A DNA stretch of 11,422 nt from Calditrichia bacterium (lineage in GTDB: Bacteria > Calditrichota > Calditrichia > RBG-13-44-9 > J075), in contig JACKAP010000035.1 of NCBI GenBank assembly GCA_020635015.1, positions 1 to 11,422 of the forward strand, read 5' to 3'. Under the pieces are notes generated by a model that worked only from the letters and a program-made list of their open reading frames with translations, was not told the DNA's origin and made no database searches. The stretch's first letter is position 1; every line of letters begins with the position of its first letter. The position numbers and the translations under genes are program-made. Of the stretch, positions 5,620-11,422 are shown one piece after another.

Positions 5620-6787
5620 GCGCTACCTGCTTCCCGCCCTGGCGGTCTTTGCCCTGCTGCTTTACGTGGAGATCACCGCCCCGCGGCCGGTCGATTGGAC
5701 CCCGAGCTTTTCCCGCTACGACAAGATCCCCTACGGCAGCTATGTGCTTTATGACCTGCTGTCCGACTATTTCCCCGGCCAGGAGGTCATCACCTGCGGC
5801 AGGACGATCTATGAGACGGTTTTTGAAGGCGAATTCAATTACGACAGCAACTACATCTTTATCAACAGCAGCTTCAACATCGACGAATTAGAAACCGCCG
5901 AACTGCTCACCTATGCCACCGCCGGTGGCCATGTGCTGATTGCGGCGGAGCAGTTCAGCGGGCCGCTGACCGACACCTTGAGGTTTGCTACCCGCTTTCC
6001 TTTCCGCCTGCCGAACGATTCGGTCAGCATCAACCTCAGCAATCCCGCCCTGCGCCGCGACAGCAGCTACGTCTACCGCAACGGCACCACGGATTATTTC
6101 TTCGCCCGGTTCGATACTGCCCGGACGGTCGTGCTGGGGCGCAACAGCCTGGGACACGCCAACTTTATCCGCCTTGCGCACGGTAGCGGCGCGATCTATC
6201 TGAGCACGGTCCCTTACGCCTTCACCAACTACAATGCCCTTTATCACGGCAATATCGACTATCTCAGCAAAGCCCTCTCCTATCTCCCGCGGCAGCCGGT
6301 CTATTGGGACGAATATTACAAAGTGCGCCGCCAAAGCGCCTCCACCCCGCTGCGCTTCATCCTTAACCGCCCGGCGCTGAAGTGGGCCTATTACCTGACC
6401 CTGGCCGGGGTGCTGCTGTTCATCATCTTCGAAGGCAAACGCCGCCAACGCATCATCCCGGTGGTCCCTCCCCTCAGCAATACCACCGTGCAGTTCGTAC
6501 AAACCGTGGGGCGGCTTTACTATCTGAATGGCGACCATAAAAATCTGGCGGAAAAGAAAATCAGTCATTTCCTGGAACATTTGCGCAATTATTATTATCT
6601 TAAAACCGATACACTCTCCGAGGCGCTGTACCAGCAAATCGCCGAAAAATCCGGCATTCCCCGGAAGGAGGTCGACCGTCTGTTCCATGTCATCCGGGCG
6701 GTGCAGCGCCGGGAGGAGATCAGCGAAGCCGAACTGCTGCAATTACATCAACTGATGGAAACATTCTACCAACAGAGCGAGCGTTAG
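5606..6787 (+). CDS. DUF4350 domain membrane protein
   Basis: The 393-residue protein has an N-terminal membrane anchor (about 5-24), an extracytoplasmic domain (about 30-255) and a second membrane span (about 259-276), followed by a cytoplasmic helical tail (about 280-393). The DUF4350 signature is clear: PYGSYVLYDLLSDYFPG (42-58), the SNYIFINSSF strand (81-90), and the AGGHVLIAAEQF segment (106-117), which resembles a glutamine-amidotransferase-like fold without an obvious catalytic cysteine nucleophile. The ATG at 5606 was chosen because it follows GCGGGGG and gives a clean membrane anchor. It overlaps the DUF4129 gene by 14 bp, and its stop abuts the MoxR ATG (TAG|ATG). Function unknown; probably a membrane partner of the MoxR/DUF58 pair. 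Confidence 0.92.
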   Translation: MTAVKRYLLPALAVFALLLYVEITAPRPVDWTPSFSRYDKIPYGSYVLYDLLSDYFPGQEVITCGRTIYETVFEGEFNYDSNYIFINSSFNIDELETAELLTYATAGGHVLIAAEQFSGPLTDTLRFATRFPFRLPNDSVSINLSNPALRRDSSYVYRNGTTDYFFARFDTARTVVLGRNSLGHANFIRLAHGSGAIYLSTVPYAFTNYNALYHGNIDYLSKALSYLPRQPVYWDEYYKVRRQSASTPLRFILNRPALKWAYYLTLAGVLLFIIFEGKRRQRIIPVVPPLSNTTVQFVQTVGRLYYLNGDHKNLAEKKISHFLEHLRNYYYLKTDTLSEALYQQIAEKSGIPRKEVDRLFHVIRAVQRREEISEAELLQLHQLMETFYQQSER

Positions 6788-7768
6788 ATGGACGAACAGA
6801 ATCTCTTTGCCAACCGTTTGGATTTAAGCCAGTTAACCGAGTCTGTGGCCCAGATCCGCAGCGAAATCCACAAAATTATCGTCGGGCAGGAGGCGATGAT
6901 CGATATGCTGATCGTTGCCCTGCTGGCCGATGGCCACGTGCTGATCGAAGGCGTGCCCGGGGTCGCCAAGACCCTCACCGCCAAGCTGCTGGCCCGCACC
7001 CTCTCGATCGGGTTCTCGCGCATCCAGTTCACCCCGGACCTGATGCCTTCCGATGTGCTGGGCACTTCCGTCTACAACCTGCAGCAGTCGCGCTTCGAGT
7101 TCAAGCGCGGCCCGGTCTTCTCCAACCTGATCCTGATCGATGAGATCAACCGTGCGCCGGCCAAAACCCAGTCGGCGCTCTTCGAGGTGATGGAGGAGCG
7201 CCAGGCCACCGTCGACGGCACCACCTACCCGATGGCCGCGCCCTTCTTTGTGCTGGCTACCCAAAACCCCATCGAGCAGGAAGGCACTTACCGCCTGCCG
7301 GAAGCACAGCTCGACCGCTTTCTGCTCAAGATCAACGTGCCCTATCCCGACCTGGAACAGGAGCAGCAGGTGCTGCAGGAATTTCATGATCGCAAAAACA
7401 TCAACGATCTCAAGCGTATCCGCCCGGTGCTGCAGGAGGCGCAGATCAATGCCCTGAAGGCGCTGGTGCGCCAGATCCATATCGAAGAGAACCTGCTGGC
7501 CTACATCGCCCGGCTGGTACACCACACCCGCAACCACAGCGCCCTTTACCTGGGGGGCTCTCCCCGGGCTTCGCTGGCAATCCTGACCTGCGCCCAGGCC
7601 CATGCCGCCATCAACGGTCGCGATTTCGTCACCCCGGAAGACATCCAGGCGGTGCTCTATCCGGTGCTGCGCCACCGCCTGCTGCTCACTCCGGAAAAGG
7701 AGATGGAGGGCGCCACCACCGACGCGGTGATTCAGCAAATCATCGAAAAGATTGAGGTGCCCCGCTGA
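6788..7768 (+). CDS. MoxR-family AAA+ ATPase
   Basis: The 326-residue length is normal for MoxR (AAA_3 plus lid). Visible motifs are Walker A GVPGVAKT (55-62), Walker B LILIDEIN (114-121), sensor 1 in VLATQNPIEQEGTYRLPEAQ (155-174), the arginine-finger region LDRFL (175-179), and the sensor 2 / lid motif GGSPRASLAI (256-265). MoxR ATPases act as cytoplasmic chaperones that remodel or activate vWA-containing or other partner proteins, often at a membrane. The next gene encodes the expected DUF58 partner. The ATG directly follows the upstream stop, and translation ends in a CTGA overlap with the next gene, so coupling is likely. All key catalytic motifs are intact. Confidence 0.97.
   Translation: MDEQNLFANRLDLSQLTESVAQIRSEIHKIIVGQEAMIDMLIVALLADGHVLIEGVPGVAKTLTAKLLARTLSIGFSRIQFTPDLMPSDVLGTSVYNLQQSRFEFKRGPVFSNLILIDEINRAPAKTQSALFEVMEERQATVDGTTYPMAAPFFVLATQNPIEQEGTYRLPEAQLDRFLLKINVPYPDLEQEQQVLQEFHDRKNINDLKRIRPVLQEAQINALKALVRQIHIEENLLAYIARLVHHTRNHSALYLGGSPRASLAILTCAQAHAAINGRDFVTPEDIQAVLYPVLRHRLLLTPEKEMEGATTDAVIQQIIEKIEVPR
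7754..7759 (+). promoter_or_regulatory. Shine-Dalgarno site supporting the CTG start of the DUF58 gene
   Basis: GAGGTG lies 5 nt upstream of CTG 7765, inside the end of the MoxR gene. No comparable site is placed for GTG 7819. This favours the CTG start. Confidence 0.55.
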
Positions 7769-9105
7769 GCCCGCTCCAACTGTTCCGCAACTTTTATCTC
7801 AGCCCGCGCTTTTATGCGGTGCTGGGCGGGCTGGTGCTGCTGCAGATCCTCAGCTATTTCTTTGCCACCTTCGGCTTAGCGGCGCAGTTGGCCCTGCTGG
7901 CCCTGCTGCTGGCCCTGCTCAGCGATATCCTGATCCTGTTTCGCAGCCCCGCCGGCTTGCTGGCCCGGCGGGAGGCGCCGGCCCGGCTCTCCAACGGCGA
8001 TGACAACCACATCCGCCTCTACCTGAACAACCGCTATCCCTTTACCGTGCAGGTGCTGGCCATCGACGAACTGCCGGTGCAACTGCAAATCCGCGATTTT
8101 GGCTACCATCTGGCGCTATCCCCCGGGCAGGAGAGGGCGCTCGACTACACTGTGCGCCCTCTGCGGCGGGGGGAATACCATTTCGGCAGCCTCAACCTCT
8201 TCGCCGCCAGCCCGGTCGGGCTGGTGCGCCGGCGCTACCGCTTCGAGCTGGCCCAGATGCTGCCGGTCTATCCCTCCTTCGTGCAGATGCGCAAGTATGA
8301 GCTGCTGGCCATCTCCAACCGCCTCAGCGAAGCGGGGGTAAAGAAGATTCGCCGGGTGGGACACACCATGGAGTTCGAGCAGATCCGCGAATACGTCAGC
8401 GGCGACGACTACCGCACCATCAACTGGAAAGCCACCGCCCGCCGCCATAATTTTATGGTCAATCACTACCAGGACGAGCGCTCCCAGCAGGTCTACAGCG
8501 TCATCGACATGGGGCGGGTAATGAAGATGCCCTTCCAGGGAATGAGCCTGCTGGATTACGCCATCAACGCCAGCCTGGTGATCTCCAACATCGCCGTCCG
8601 CAAGCAGGATAAGGCCGGGCTGATCACCTTCTCCCATAAGATCGGCAGCATCCTGCCGGCCGACCGCAAGCCGCTGCAGATGAACAAAATTATCGAGGTG
8701 CTCTACCGCCAGGAGACCGATTTCCTGGAATCCAACTACGAGCTGCTCTTTTCCACCCTGTTGCAGAAGCTCAAGCAGCGCAGCCTGGTGCTGCTGTTCA
8801 GCAATTTCGAGACCCTGGGGGCCCTGAAGCGCCAATTGCCCTCCCTGCGGCGCATCGCCGGACGCCATGTGCTGGTGGTGATCTTCTTCGAGAACACCGA
8901 GCTGCACGCCCTGCTGGAAGCGCCGGCCGCCCGGACCGAGGCGATCTACCATCAGACCATCGCCGCCCATTTCGCCTATGAGAAGAAGCAGATCGTTAAA
9001 GAATTGCAACGCTTCGGAATTTATTCTATATTGAGCCCGCCGGAACAGCTATCGGTCAATACCATCAACAAATACTTGTATCTCAAGGCGCGGGGGTTCA
9101 TCTAG
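7765..9105 (+). CDS. DUF58 (vWA-like) protein, apparent CTG start
   Basis: From CTG 7765 the protein is 446 residues. It starts MSPLQLFRNFYLSPRFYAV, has two hydrophobic segments (about 18-35 and 38-60), an extracytoplasmic-type beta-rich region (about 65-165) and the DUF58 domain. The signature EFEQIREYVSGDDYRTINWK spans about 203-222, followed by a vWA-like strand SVIDMG (about 245-250). No ATG, GTG or TTG lies in frame between the upstream stop at 7753 and GTG 7819, yet the FYLSPRFY block typical of these N-termini is encoded before 7819. CTG 7765 overlaps the MoxR stop as CTGA and is preceded by GAGGTG with a 5-nt spacer. The shorter GTG 7819 form (428 residues) is the alternative. It is the expected client or partner of the MoxR ATPase. 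Confidence 0.9.
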   Translation: MSPLQLFRNFYLSPRFYAVLGGLVLLQILSYFFATFGLAAQLALLALLLALLSDILILFRSPAGLLARREAPARLSNGDDNHIRLYLNNRYPFTVQVLAIDELPVQLQIRDFGYHLALSPGQERALDYTVRPLRRGEYHFGSLNLFAASPVGLVRRRYRFELAQMLPVYPSFVQMRKYELLAISNRLSEAGVKKIRRVGHTMEFEQIREYVSGDDYRTINWKATARRHNFMVNHYQDERSQQVYSVIDMGRVMKMPFQGMSLLDYAINASLVISNIAVRKQDKAGLITFSHKIGSILPADRKPLQMNKIIEVLYRQETDFLESNYELLFSTLLQKLKQRSLVLLFSNFETLGALKRQLPSLRRIAGRHVLVVIFFENTELHALLEAPAARTEAIYHQTIAAHFAYEKKQIVKELQRFGIYSILSPPEQLSVNTINKYLYLKARGFI

Positions 9106-9109
9106 GGCG

Positions 9110-9835
9110 ATGGAAGACCAACTGAAGATCCACACCACCCAGAACGTGGCGATCCAGTACGAGATTGCCAGCATCGGCGACCGCCTGCTGGCCTACCTGA
9201 TCGACATGCTGCTGGTGGTGGTCTACGCCCTGTTCATCATCTTTGTCATTGCGCCGCTGGAGCTGCTGCCGGATGGGGCCTACATGTTCATCTACGTGCT
9301 GCCGATTTTTCTATACGACCTGCTGTTCGAGATCTTCATGAACGGGCAGACGCCCGGTAAACGGGTGCGCGACATCAAGGTGGCCCTGCTCGACGGCACC
9401 CAGCCCACTCTGGGCGCCTACCTGCTGCGCTGGCTGTTGCGCCCGATCGACTTCTGGCTGACCTACGGATCCGCCGCCCTGATCACCATCCTGTGGCGCG
9501 GCACCGGCCAGCGTCTCGGCGACATCGCCGCCGGCACTTCGGTGATCAAACTCAAGCAGCGCGTCTCCCTGGCCGACACCATCCTCACCGTGGTGGAAGA
9601 CGACTACCGGGTGGTCTTCCACCAGGTGGCGCAACTCAGCGACGGCGATATCGAGATCGTCAAAGAGGTGCTGAAAAATATCACCCAGATGAGCGATTTC
9701 AAACTACGCCGCACCCTGATACAGCGCACCCGGCGCAGCCTGGAAAACAAAATGGGCATCGAAGCCGGCATGGCAGCAGAGCTGTTTTTAGAAACGGTCT
9801 TGAAAGATTACAGTTATGTGAGGGGAAGGGTTTGA
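9110..9835 (+). CDS. RDD-family membrane protein
   Basis: The 241-residue protein carries the RDD domain. The first motif is in the GDRLLAYLID segment (23-32), followed by a membrane span (about 33-50), a second span (about 57-77), then the NGQTPGKRVRDIKVALLDG block (78-96) and the GQRLGDIAAGTSVI closure (133-146). A third hydrophobic stretch (about 112-130) precedes the closure. The C-terminal 90 residues are soluble and charged, extending beyond the usual RDD core; its role is unknown. RDD proteins have been proposed as transport or membrane-partner proteins, and are frequent neighbours of SpoIIM-like and MoxR genes. It starts 4 bp after the DUF58 stop with AGGG nearby. It is the last gene of the operon before a repeat-filled gap. 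Confidence 0.93.
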   Translation: MEDQLKIHTTQNVAIQYEIASIGDRLLAYLIDMLLVVVYALFIIFVIAPLELLPDGAYMFIYVLPIFLYDLLFEIFMNGQTPGKRVRDIKVALLDGTQPTLGAYLLRWLLRPIDFWLTYGSAALITILWRGTGQRLGDIAAGTSVIKLKQRVSLADTILTVVEDDYRVVFHQVAQLSDGDIEIVKEVLKNITQMSDFKLRRTLIQRTRRSLENKMGIEAGMAAELFLETVLKDYSYVRGRV

Positions 9836-9959
9836 AGTGCGGATTTCGGAGGGCGGAATGCGGAATGAAAGACGCGGTGGGCGGTGGGCGGAGGGCGGAG
9901 GACGGATGTGGAATGCTGTCATTGTGGCTTCGCCGGTCATTAACCCTTCGGGGCTAAGA

Positions 9960-10201
9960 GCGTGTTTGAAAAGTGGGTTATAGTTGCAAACACGGGCTTG
10001 TTTAAACTCACCCCCCGGCCCCCTCTCTTGCGAAGAGAGGGGGTGTTTAGGTGTAATTAAATTAGTAGCTTAAATGACTTTCCCTTGGGCACGAAAGCTC
10101 CCCTTCTCTTCGCAAGAGAAGGGGCGGGGGGGATGAGTTGCGGATTCGGGATATCATAATTCTGCCTTATCATGCCGTTTCACCCACTTTTCAAACACGC
10201 A
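9960..10201. mobile_element. MITE-like element with 19-bp perfect terminal inverted repeats
   Basis: GCGTGTTTGAAAAGTGGGT at 9960-9978 is perfectly inverted at 10182-10200. CTAAGA flanks it directly on the left (9954-9959) and one base out on the right (10202-10207), a likely target duplication. The interior carries two perfect 11-bp-stem hairpins, CCCCCTCTCTT/AAGAGAGGGGG (10019-10043) and CCCCTTCTCTT/AAGAGAAGGGG (10100-10124), placed as inverted arms around an AT-rich centre. No transposase is encoded. Confidence 0.8.
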
Positions 10202-10213
10202 CTAAGACGTATT

Positions 10214-10334
10214 CAGGTGCTGTCATTGCGAGCCGCGTTGTGGGCGGCGCGGCAATCTCCCGCTTGGGGCACCCAACGTCGCTGCGGATAACACAGGTGC
10301 TGTCATTGCGAGCCGCTCCTCGCAATGACAGCAC
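10214..10334. repeat. CATTGCGAG repeats, one forming a 16-bp perfect hairpin
   Basis: A 23-bp sequence containing TGCTGTCATTGCGAGCCGC occurs at 10214-10236 and again at 10294-10316. The second copy pairs over 16 bp (10297-10312 with 10319-10334) around a 6-nt loop. The first copy is followed by a GGCAATCTC block (10251-10259), the usual partner in the widespread CATTGCGAG...GCAATCTC intergenic repeat. Confidence 0.8.
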
Positions 10335-10355
10335 GCCCCAATAACGCCCGAAGGG

Positions 10356-10434
10356 CAAACATCGCGAGCGTCAGCGAGCAAATATCGTGAGCGAAGCGAA
10401 CAAACATCGTGAGCGAAACGAACAAACATCGAGG
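10356..10434. repeat. AAACATC-anchored tandem array, 22-bp period
   Basis: About 3.5 units are seen, each AAACATC (one copy AAATATC) followed by 15-16 bp of GTGAGCGAAGCGAAC-like sequence. The last partial unit runs into GAGG, which serves as the likely ribosome site of the dehydrogenase gene. Related sequence lies at both window ends. Confidence 0.75.
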
Positions 10435-10441
10435 TATGATC

Positions 10442-11215
10442 ATGAACATCTCATTTCAAGACAAAGTCTTACTGATCACCGGCGCCACCAGCGGGATTGG
10501 GGAGGCGCTGGCTGCAGCGGCGGTGCGGCTGGGGGGGCGGGTGATGCTCACCGGGCGCAACAGCGAAAAACTGGCCGAACTGCAGGAAAGCCTCTCCCCC
10601 GCCCCGGATAGCCTGGCAATCCTGGCCGGCGATCTTGCCGATGATGCCTTCCGGGTCCGGCTGGTTGCTGAAACCGTCGAGCGCTTCGGGGGGCTGGACG
10701 TGCTGGTTAACAATGCCGGCATCATCCATAGCGACACCGTCGCCGCGCTGGACATGGCGGCCTACGAGCGGGTGATGAACCTCAACCTGGGAGCGGTGGT
10801 GCATCTCAGCCACCTTGCCGTCCCCCACCTGGAAGCGCGCAAGGGCAACATAGTCAACGTCTCCTCGGTGGCCGGTACCCGGGCCTTTCCGGGAATCCTC
10901 TCCTACTGCATCAGCAAGGCGGGCACCGATCAGTTCACCCGCTGCGCCGCGCTGGAGCTGGCTGCTCAGGGCATCCGGGTCAATGCGGTCAATCCCGGGG
11001 TGGTGGAAACCCGCCTGCACCTCAACAGCGGCATGGAACCCGCCGCCTACCGCAATTTCCTGGAGCGCAGCAAGCAAACCCATCCCATCGGCCGGGTAGG
11101 ACGCCCGGAGGAGATTGCCGACCTGATCCTCTTCCTCGCCTCCGACGCCGCCGGCTGGATTACCGGTGGGTGTTATGCGATTGACGGGGGCCGGGCGGAG
11201 ACGTGCGCGAGATAG
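10442..11215 (+). CDS. Classical short-chain dehydrogenase/reductase (SDR)
   Basis: The 257-residue length is typical of a classical SDR. It shows the cofactor-binding TGATSGIG (13-20), GDLAD (63-67, adenine-ring pocket), NNAG (90-93), the active-site asparagine in NLNLG (N115) and the catalytic Ser142-Tyr155-Lys159 set in SSVAG and YCISK. PGVVETR (185-191) and a C-terminal ITGGCYAIDGG complete the fold. It should be an NAD(P)H-dependent soluble oxidoreductase. R39 after the second strand (TGRN) suggests NADP(H), tentatively; the substrate cannot be read. ATG 10442 was chosen because GAGG (10431-10434) is 7 nt upstream. ATG 10436 is too close to it, and GTG 10409 lies in repeat DNA. The gene stands alone between repeat blocks, with no evident link to the upstream operon. 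Confidence 0.95.
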   Translation: MNISFQDKVLLITGATSGIGEALAAAAVRLGGRVMLTGRNSEKLAELQESLSPAPDSLAILAGDLADDAFRVRLVAETVERFGGLDVLVNNAGIIHSDTVAALDMAAYERVMNLNLGAVVHLSHLAVPHLEARKGNIVNVSSVAGTRAFPGILSYCISKAGTDQFTRCAALELAAQGIRVNAVNPGVVETRLHLNSGMEPAAYRNFLERSKQTHPIGRVGRPEEIADLILFLASDAAGWITGGCYAIDGGRAETCAR

Positions 11216-11306
11216 ATGCGTAGAGGGCGGAGGGCGAAGCGCAAAGAGCGGCATTATTTTTTGGCCACGGATAAACCGGATGCACACGGATAATATCCCC
11301 CTGTAG

Positions 11307-11326
11307 GGTCGGGTCGCGACCCGACC
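11307..11326. repeat. Perfect 20-bp palindrome
   Basis: GGTCGGGTCGCGACCCGACC is its own reverse complement over 20 bp. It is preceded by CTGTAG. Such GTCGGGTCGCGACCCGAC palindromes are familiar as dispersed intergenic sequences; a protein-binding role is not shown. Confidence 0.8.
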
Positions 11327-11370
11327 GCATGCGCAGATAACCATCCGCCCGTCCATAACGCACAAAGCGC

Positions 11371-11422
11371 AAACATCACCGGCGCAGCCGGTAAACATCG
11401 CGAACGAAGTGAGCAAACATCG
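11371..11422. repeat. AAACATC-anchored array at the right edge
   Basis: Three AAACATC anchors are spaced 22 bp apart. The first spacer, ACCGGCGCAGCCGGT, is a small hairpin (6-bp stem, 3-nt loop). The second, GCGAACGAAGTGAGC, resembles the spacers at 10356-10434. The array continues beyond the window. Confidence 0.7.

Larger units (their letters stand above)
9836..10441. other. 606-bp gap made almost wholly of repeats
   Basis: No gene is supported. From left to right it holds degenerate GCGGA-type heptamer repeats (9836-9910), a MITE-like element (9960-10201), two CATTGCGAG repeats with a hairpin (10214-10334) and an AAACATC-anchored array (10356-10434). The strong hairpins could limit read-through from the RDD gene, but none has the T-run of an intrinsic terminator. 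No clear promoter for the dehydrogenase gene was found. Confidence 0.8.
11216..11422. other. Repeat-filled right edge of the window
   Basis: No gene is supported. It holds low-complexity GAGGGCGGAGGGC sequence (about 11222-11250) related to 4391-4415, a second CACGGAT-type block (about 11265-11293), a perfect palindrome (11307-11326) and an AAACATC-anchored array (about 11371-11422) that runs off the window. Confidence 0.75.

Noticed and set aside
7814..7816. ATG at 7814 as the start of the DUF58 gene
   Set aside because: It is out of frame with the DUF58 coding sequence.
9493..9957. Plus-strand open frame at the end of the RDD gene
   Set aside because: It is out of frame with the RDD gene and continues into repeat DNA; the translation has no recognisable domain.
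10019..10124. Hairpins as intrinsic terminators of the RDD operon
   Set aside because: The stems are strong but no T-run follows either one, and they fit better as internal parts of the MITE-like element.
10138..10344. Small open frame in the last repeat gap
   Set aside because: It is made of MITE end and CATTGCGAG repeat sequence only.
10356..10434. Possible CRISPR array
   Set aside because: The repeated anchor is only 7 bp, spacers are 15-16 bp and closely alike, and no cas genes are present.

Overview
The window carries ten protein-coding genes and several blocks of dispersed repeats. No RNA gene, integrase or transposase is visible. The DNA is GC-rich with strong C/G third-position bias in the genes. 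The membrane-anchored MutS-like protein and the SpoIIM / DUF4129 / DUF4350 / MoxR / DUF58 / RDD gene set are typical of Bacteroidota and related phyla (FCB group). That assignment is an inference from gene content and cannot be refined from this sequence.

Layout. Minus strand, 31-2231: a two-gene unit, a small cupin followed by a membrane-anchored MutS-family ATPase, joined by a GTGA stop/start overlap and served by a good sigma70-like promoter at 2299-2327. Plus strand, 2584-9835: SpoIIM-like protein, multi-pass membrane protein, a 417-bp repeat block, DUF4129 protein, DUF4350 protein, MoxR AAA+ ATPase, DUF58 protein and RDD protein. Apart from the repeat block, all junctions are overlapping, abutting or 4 bp apart. 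Plus strand, 10442-11215: a classical short-chain dehydrogenase/reductase, not obviously linked to the rest.

How the genes may work together. MoxR ATPases and DUF58 proteins (vWA-like) commonly act as a pair in which the ATPase remodels or activates a client. Here they are co-encoded with four or five membrane proteins. The likely product is a membrane-embedded MoxR/DUF58 assembly of unknown client. The name SpoIIM does not imply sporulation in this setting.

Intergenic DNA. Nearly every gap is filled with repeats: a 25-bp-stem palindrome at 2322-2382; two MITE-like elements with perfect 18- and 19-bp terminal inverted repeats (4527-4717 and 9960-10201) and similar C/G-rich palindromic cores; heptamer arrays (CGGAGTG); AAACATC-anchored arrays of about 22-bp period at three places including both window edges; CATTGCGAG repeats; and a perfect 20-bp palindrome at 11307. 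These repeats have also run into coding ends: the C-terminus of the 3541-4419 gene and the 5' region of the DUF4129 gene appear repeat-derived. The least expected gene-level observation is that the DUF58 gene appears to start at a CTG codon (7765).
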